A DNA stretch of 12,854 nucleotides, from contig CAMUXX010000012.1 of the NCBI GenBank assembly GCA_947164805.1, positions 1 through 12,854 of the forward strand. The letters are read 5' to 3'. Numbering within the stretch: the stretch's first letter is position 1; every line of letters begins with the position of its first letter. Below the pieces are notes generated by a model. It saw nothing but the letters and a program-made list of their open reading frames with translations, was not told the origin of the DNA and did no database searches. This stretch comes from an uncultured Elusimicrobia bacterium. GTDB lineage: Bacteria; Elusimicrobiota; Elusimicrobia; Elusimicrobiales; Elusimicrobiaceae. The position numbers were made by a program, and so were the translations under genes. Positions 10,900 to 12,854 of the stretch are shown here, one piece after another.

Positions 10900-12854
10900 C
10901 TATTCTTTTCTTCCAATTCTCAATTAAAGAAAGGGCTTGAAGGGGTGTAATTTCATCGGTATGCACCATTTTAATTTCTTCCAAAATGGGGCTTGAAAAC
11001 AAATCGGTGGAATTTTTTTCTTTTTCCACAATACCGAAATTTTCCCTGCCGCCCAAATCTTTTAAAATTTTCCTTGCACGCAAGATGCAACTTTGCGGAA
11101 GGCCGGCAATTTCAGCGACGTGTATACCGTAAGATTTATCTGCCGCACCTGGTTTAACTTCAAATAAAAAATTGAGTTTTATTTCGCCATCCGTAGTTTT
11201 AAATTCTTCCGCACGAACATGGAAATTTTTAATTTTTGAATATTTATTTTCAAGTTCCGTCAGTTCAAAATAATGCGTTGCAAATAAAACTTTAGGGCCT
11301 TGCCCTTGGCTTTTATGCAGATATTCAGTTATGGCCCAGGCAATAGAAATACCGTCAAAAGTTGATGTTCCGCGGCCGACTTCGTCAAGCAAAACCAAAG
11401 TTTTCGGCGTTGCGCTAGCCAAGATATTTGCCGCCTCGCGCATTTCAACCATAAAGGTGGAATCACCGCGGCTTAAAGCATCTTGTGCACCTATTCTTGT
11501 TAAAATTTTGTCTGTTATCGGTATTTGTGCTTCAGCTGCCGGCACAAAACTGCCCATTTGCGCCATTATGACAATTAAAGCCGTTTGTTTTAAATAAACA
11601 CTTTTACCGCCCATATTGGGGCCTGTTATTAAAATAATTTGCGGGCCATCCCCCCCGATAAATAAATTATTTGGGACAAAACTGCCTGCAGGTATAATCT
11701 GTTCTACAAGAGGATGGCGGCCCTTTTCAATAATTAAACTCTCATTACTGTCAACTATTTTGGGGCAGGTATAATTTCCGTTTCTTGCCGCAACTGCAAG
11801 GGAATAAAAACAATCCATTTCAGCAATACTTGCAGCCACTTCTTTCAAAAGTGCGGTGTTTGCAAAAAGATATTTTCTTATTTCATCAAAGATAGCACTT
11901 TCAAGCCTTAAAGATTTTTCTTCGGCTGATAATATTTGGCCTTCCAGAGTTTTTAATTCATCAGTTATAAAACGCTCAGCATTAGTTAAAGTTTGCTTAC
12001 GTGTATAGGTTAAAGGTACCTTTTGAAGATTAGATTTTGTAACTTCAATATAATATCCGAAAACAGAATTAAAACCGATTTTTAAGGTAGCAATACCGGT
12101 TTTTTCTCTTTCGCGGTTTGCAATTTGTTCAAGTACGGCAGCAGAATTTTGCTTTAAATCTCTAAGTTTATCAAGTTCAGCATTATATCCTGCACGGATG
12201 ACACCGCCTTCGCTCATCTTAAGCGGAGGGGCTTCATTTATGGCAGTAAAAAGCAAGGCGGAAATTTCTTTGAGTTTAACTAAATTTGATAAAAACACCT
12301 TCTTGAATTTCGGCATTAAATCAGGATACTTTTTAAACCAGTTTTCAAAGGCAAGCAAATTGAAAAGTGCCTTTCTTAAACCAGCGGCTTCACGTGGCGT
12401 TAAAGAGGAGTTCACTACACGCGTCATTATACGCTGTATATCACAAATTTCCCGTAAAATTAAACCAAGACCGTTTTGTGCCTGCTCATTTTTTAACAAT
12501 GAAGATATGGCACTTTGCCTAAATAATATTTCCTCTTTATCAAGTAATGGATGCAACAACCACTCTTTAAGTAAACGTGCACCCATTGGAGTTAAAGTAA
12601 AATCTAAAAGCCCCCACAAAGTATTTTTTCTGTTACCGCTTTTGCTGTGGACAAGTTCCAAAGTTTCCACCGCACTTGCATCAAGCTGCATATAGGAAGT
12701 TATTTTACGGTAAACCGGAACAAAATATTCTTTGAAACTTTTATCAGATTGTTCGGCATATTTTAAAGCCCCTAAAGCGGCTTTTAAAGCAAGGGGGGTT
12801 TTTTCAAAAACGGAAGGCCAAGCCTCCGGCATTTCAAGCCCTTCAATATGGGGT
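10892..12854 (-). CDS. mutS: DNA mismatch repair protein MutS, 5' part missing at window edge
   Basis: The frame stays open to the window end, so the true start lies outside; Met at 12832 is internal. About 653 C-terminal residues are visible, covering the core, clamp, lever and ATPase domains. The mismatch-reading domain I and most of domain II are missing. Counting from the Met at 12832: the Walker A loop G-P-N-M-G-G-K-S is at 404-411, G-D-S-T-F-M-V-E-M at 456-464, Walker B L-V-L-L-D-E at 479-484, G-R-G-T-S-T-F-D-G at 486-494 and the H loop T-H-Y-F-E-L at 519-524. The C-terminal helix T-P-L-Q-A-L-S-L-I resembles the dimerisation helix of MutS1. MutS binds mismatches as a dimer and recruits MutL, encoded immediately downstream with an eight-base overlap. 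Confidence 0.96.
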   Translation of the reverse strand, partial: PHIEGLEMPEAWPSVFEKTPLALKAALGALKYAEQSDKSFKEYFVPVYRKITSYMQLDASAVETLELVHSKSGNRKNTLWGLLDFTLTPMGARLLKEWLLHPLLDKEEILFRQSAISSLLKNEQAQNGLGLILREICDIQRIMTRVVNSSLTPREAAGLRKALFNLLAFENWFKKYPDLMPKFKKVFLSNLVKLKEISALLFTAINEAPPLKMSEGGVIRAGYNAELDKLRDLKQNSAAVLEQIANREREKTGIATLKIGFNSVFGYYIEVTKSNLQKVPLTYTRKQTLTNAERFITDELKTLEGQILSAEEKSLRLESAIFDEIRKYLFANTALLKEVAASIAEMDCFYSLAVAARNGNYTCPKIVDSNESLIIEKGRHPLVEQIIPAGSFVPNNLFIGGDGPQIILITGPNMGGKSVYLKQTALIVIMAQMGSFVPAAEAQIPITDKILTRIGAQDALSRGDSTFMVEMREAANILASATPKTLVLLDEVGRGTSTFDGISIAWAITEYLHKSQGQGPKVLFATHYFELTELENKYSKIKNFHVRAEEFKTTDGEIKLNFLFEVKPGAADKSYGIHVAEIAGLPQSCILRARKILKDLGGRENFGIVEKEKNSTDLFSSPILEEIKMVHTDEITPLQALSLIENWKKRIDE

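Overview
This is an AT-rich bacterial chromosomal window. It holds ten well-supported protein-coding genes (two cut or possibly cut by the window ends), one small unlisted membrane-peptide gene, one tRNA, and an unusual amount of structured non-coding sequence. Gene content is housekeeping: purine interconversion and salvage (guaC, apt, purB, purA), mismatch repair (mutS, mutL), a sigma-70 family factor, an ATP synthase accessory protein (AtpZ type), a prohibitin-like SPFH protein, a DUF2238 membrane protein and a type IV pilin-like protein. The long-leader pilin next to an AT-rich housekeeping set recalls gut Elusimicrobiota (Elusimicrobium/Endomicrobium relatives). That is an impression from the proteins, not a demonstrated placement.

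Layout. Positions 1-1757 read leftward: guaC, then a roughly 160-nt structured RNA, a 31-codon membrane peptide with a perfect AGGAGG, atpZ, and the first codons of another gene overlapping atpZ by four bases. Divergently, 1842-3379 carries a group 2-like sigma factor followed two bases later by apt, ending in a strong terminator at 3398-3427. A DUF2238 gene reads leftward at 3445-4038. A tRNA-Asp(GTC) with a clean promoter and terminator lies at 4170-4247. The next 600 bases have no gene but contain a duplicated tRNA-tail unit with covarying hairpins, a GC-rich palindrome and a roughly 130-bp imperfect inverted repeat. From 4856 to 8078, purB, purA (four-base overlap) and an SPFH gene form one rightward operon ending in a terminator. 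From 8179 to the right edge everything reads leftward: pilin with a roughly 250-nt leader, mutL and mutS (mutS cut by the edge).

How the genes connect. PurA and PurB make AMP from IMP, Apt salvages adenine to AMP, and GuaC returns GMP to IMP. The window therefore covers most of the IMP/AMP/GMP interconversion, split over three transcripts. MutS and MutL form the core of methyl-independent mismatch repair, and MutL carries the endonuclease metal motif.

The most interesting content is non-coding. (1) The pilin leader is closed by a perfect 7-bp helix next to the ribosome binding site and holds five more helices and a possible 9-bp pseudoknot. (2) The leader before the 31-aa peptide has mutually exclusive terminator and antiterminator pairings. 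(3) The tRNA-Asp tail is duplicated in two units whose hairpins keep their pairing while their sequences differ. None matched an RNA family I could name from memory. All structural claims come from reading by eye and were not folded by software.
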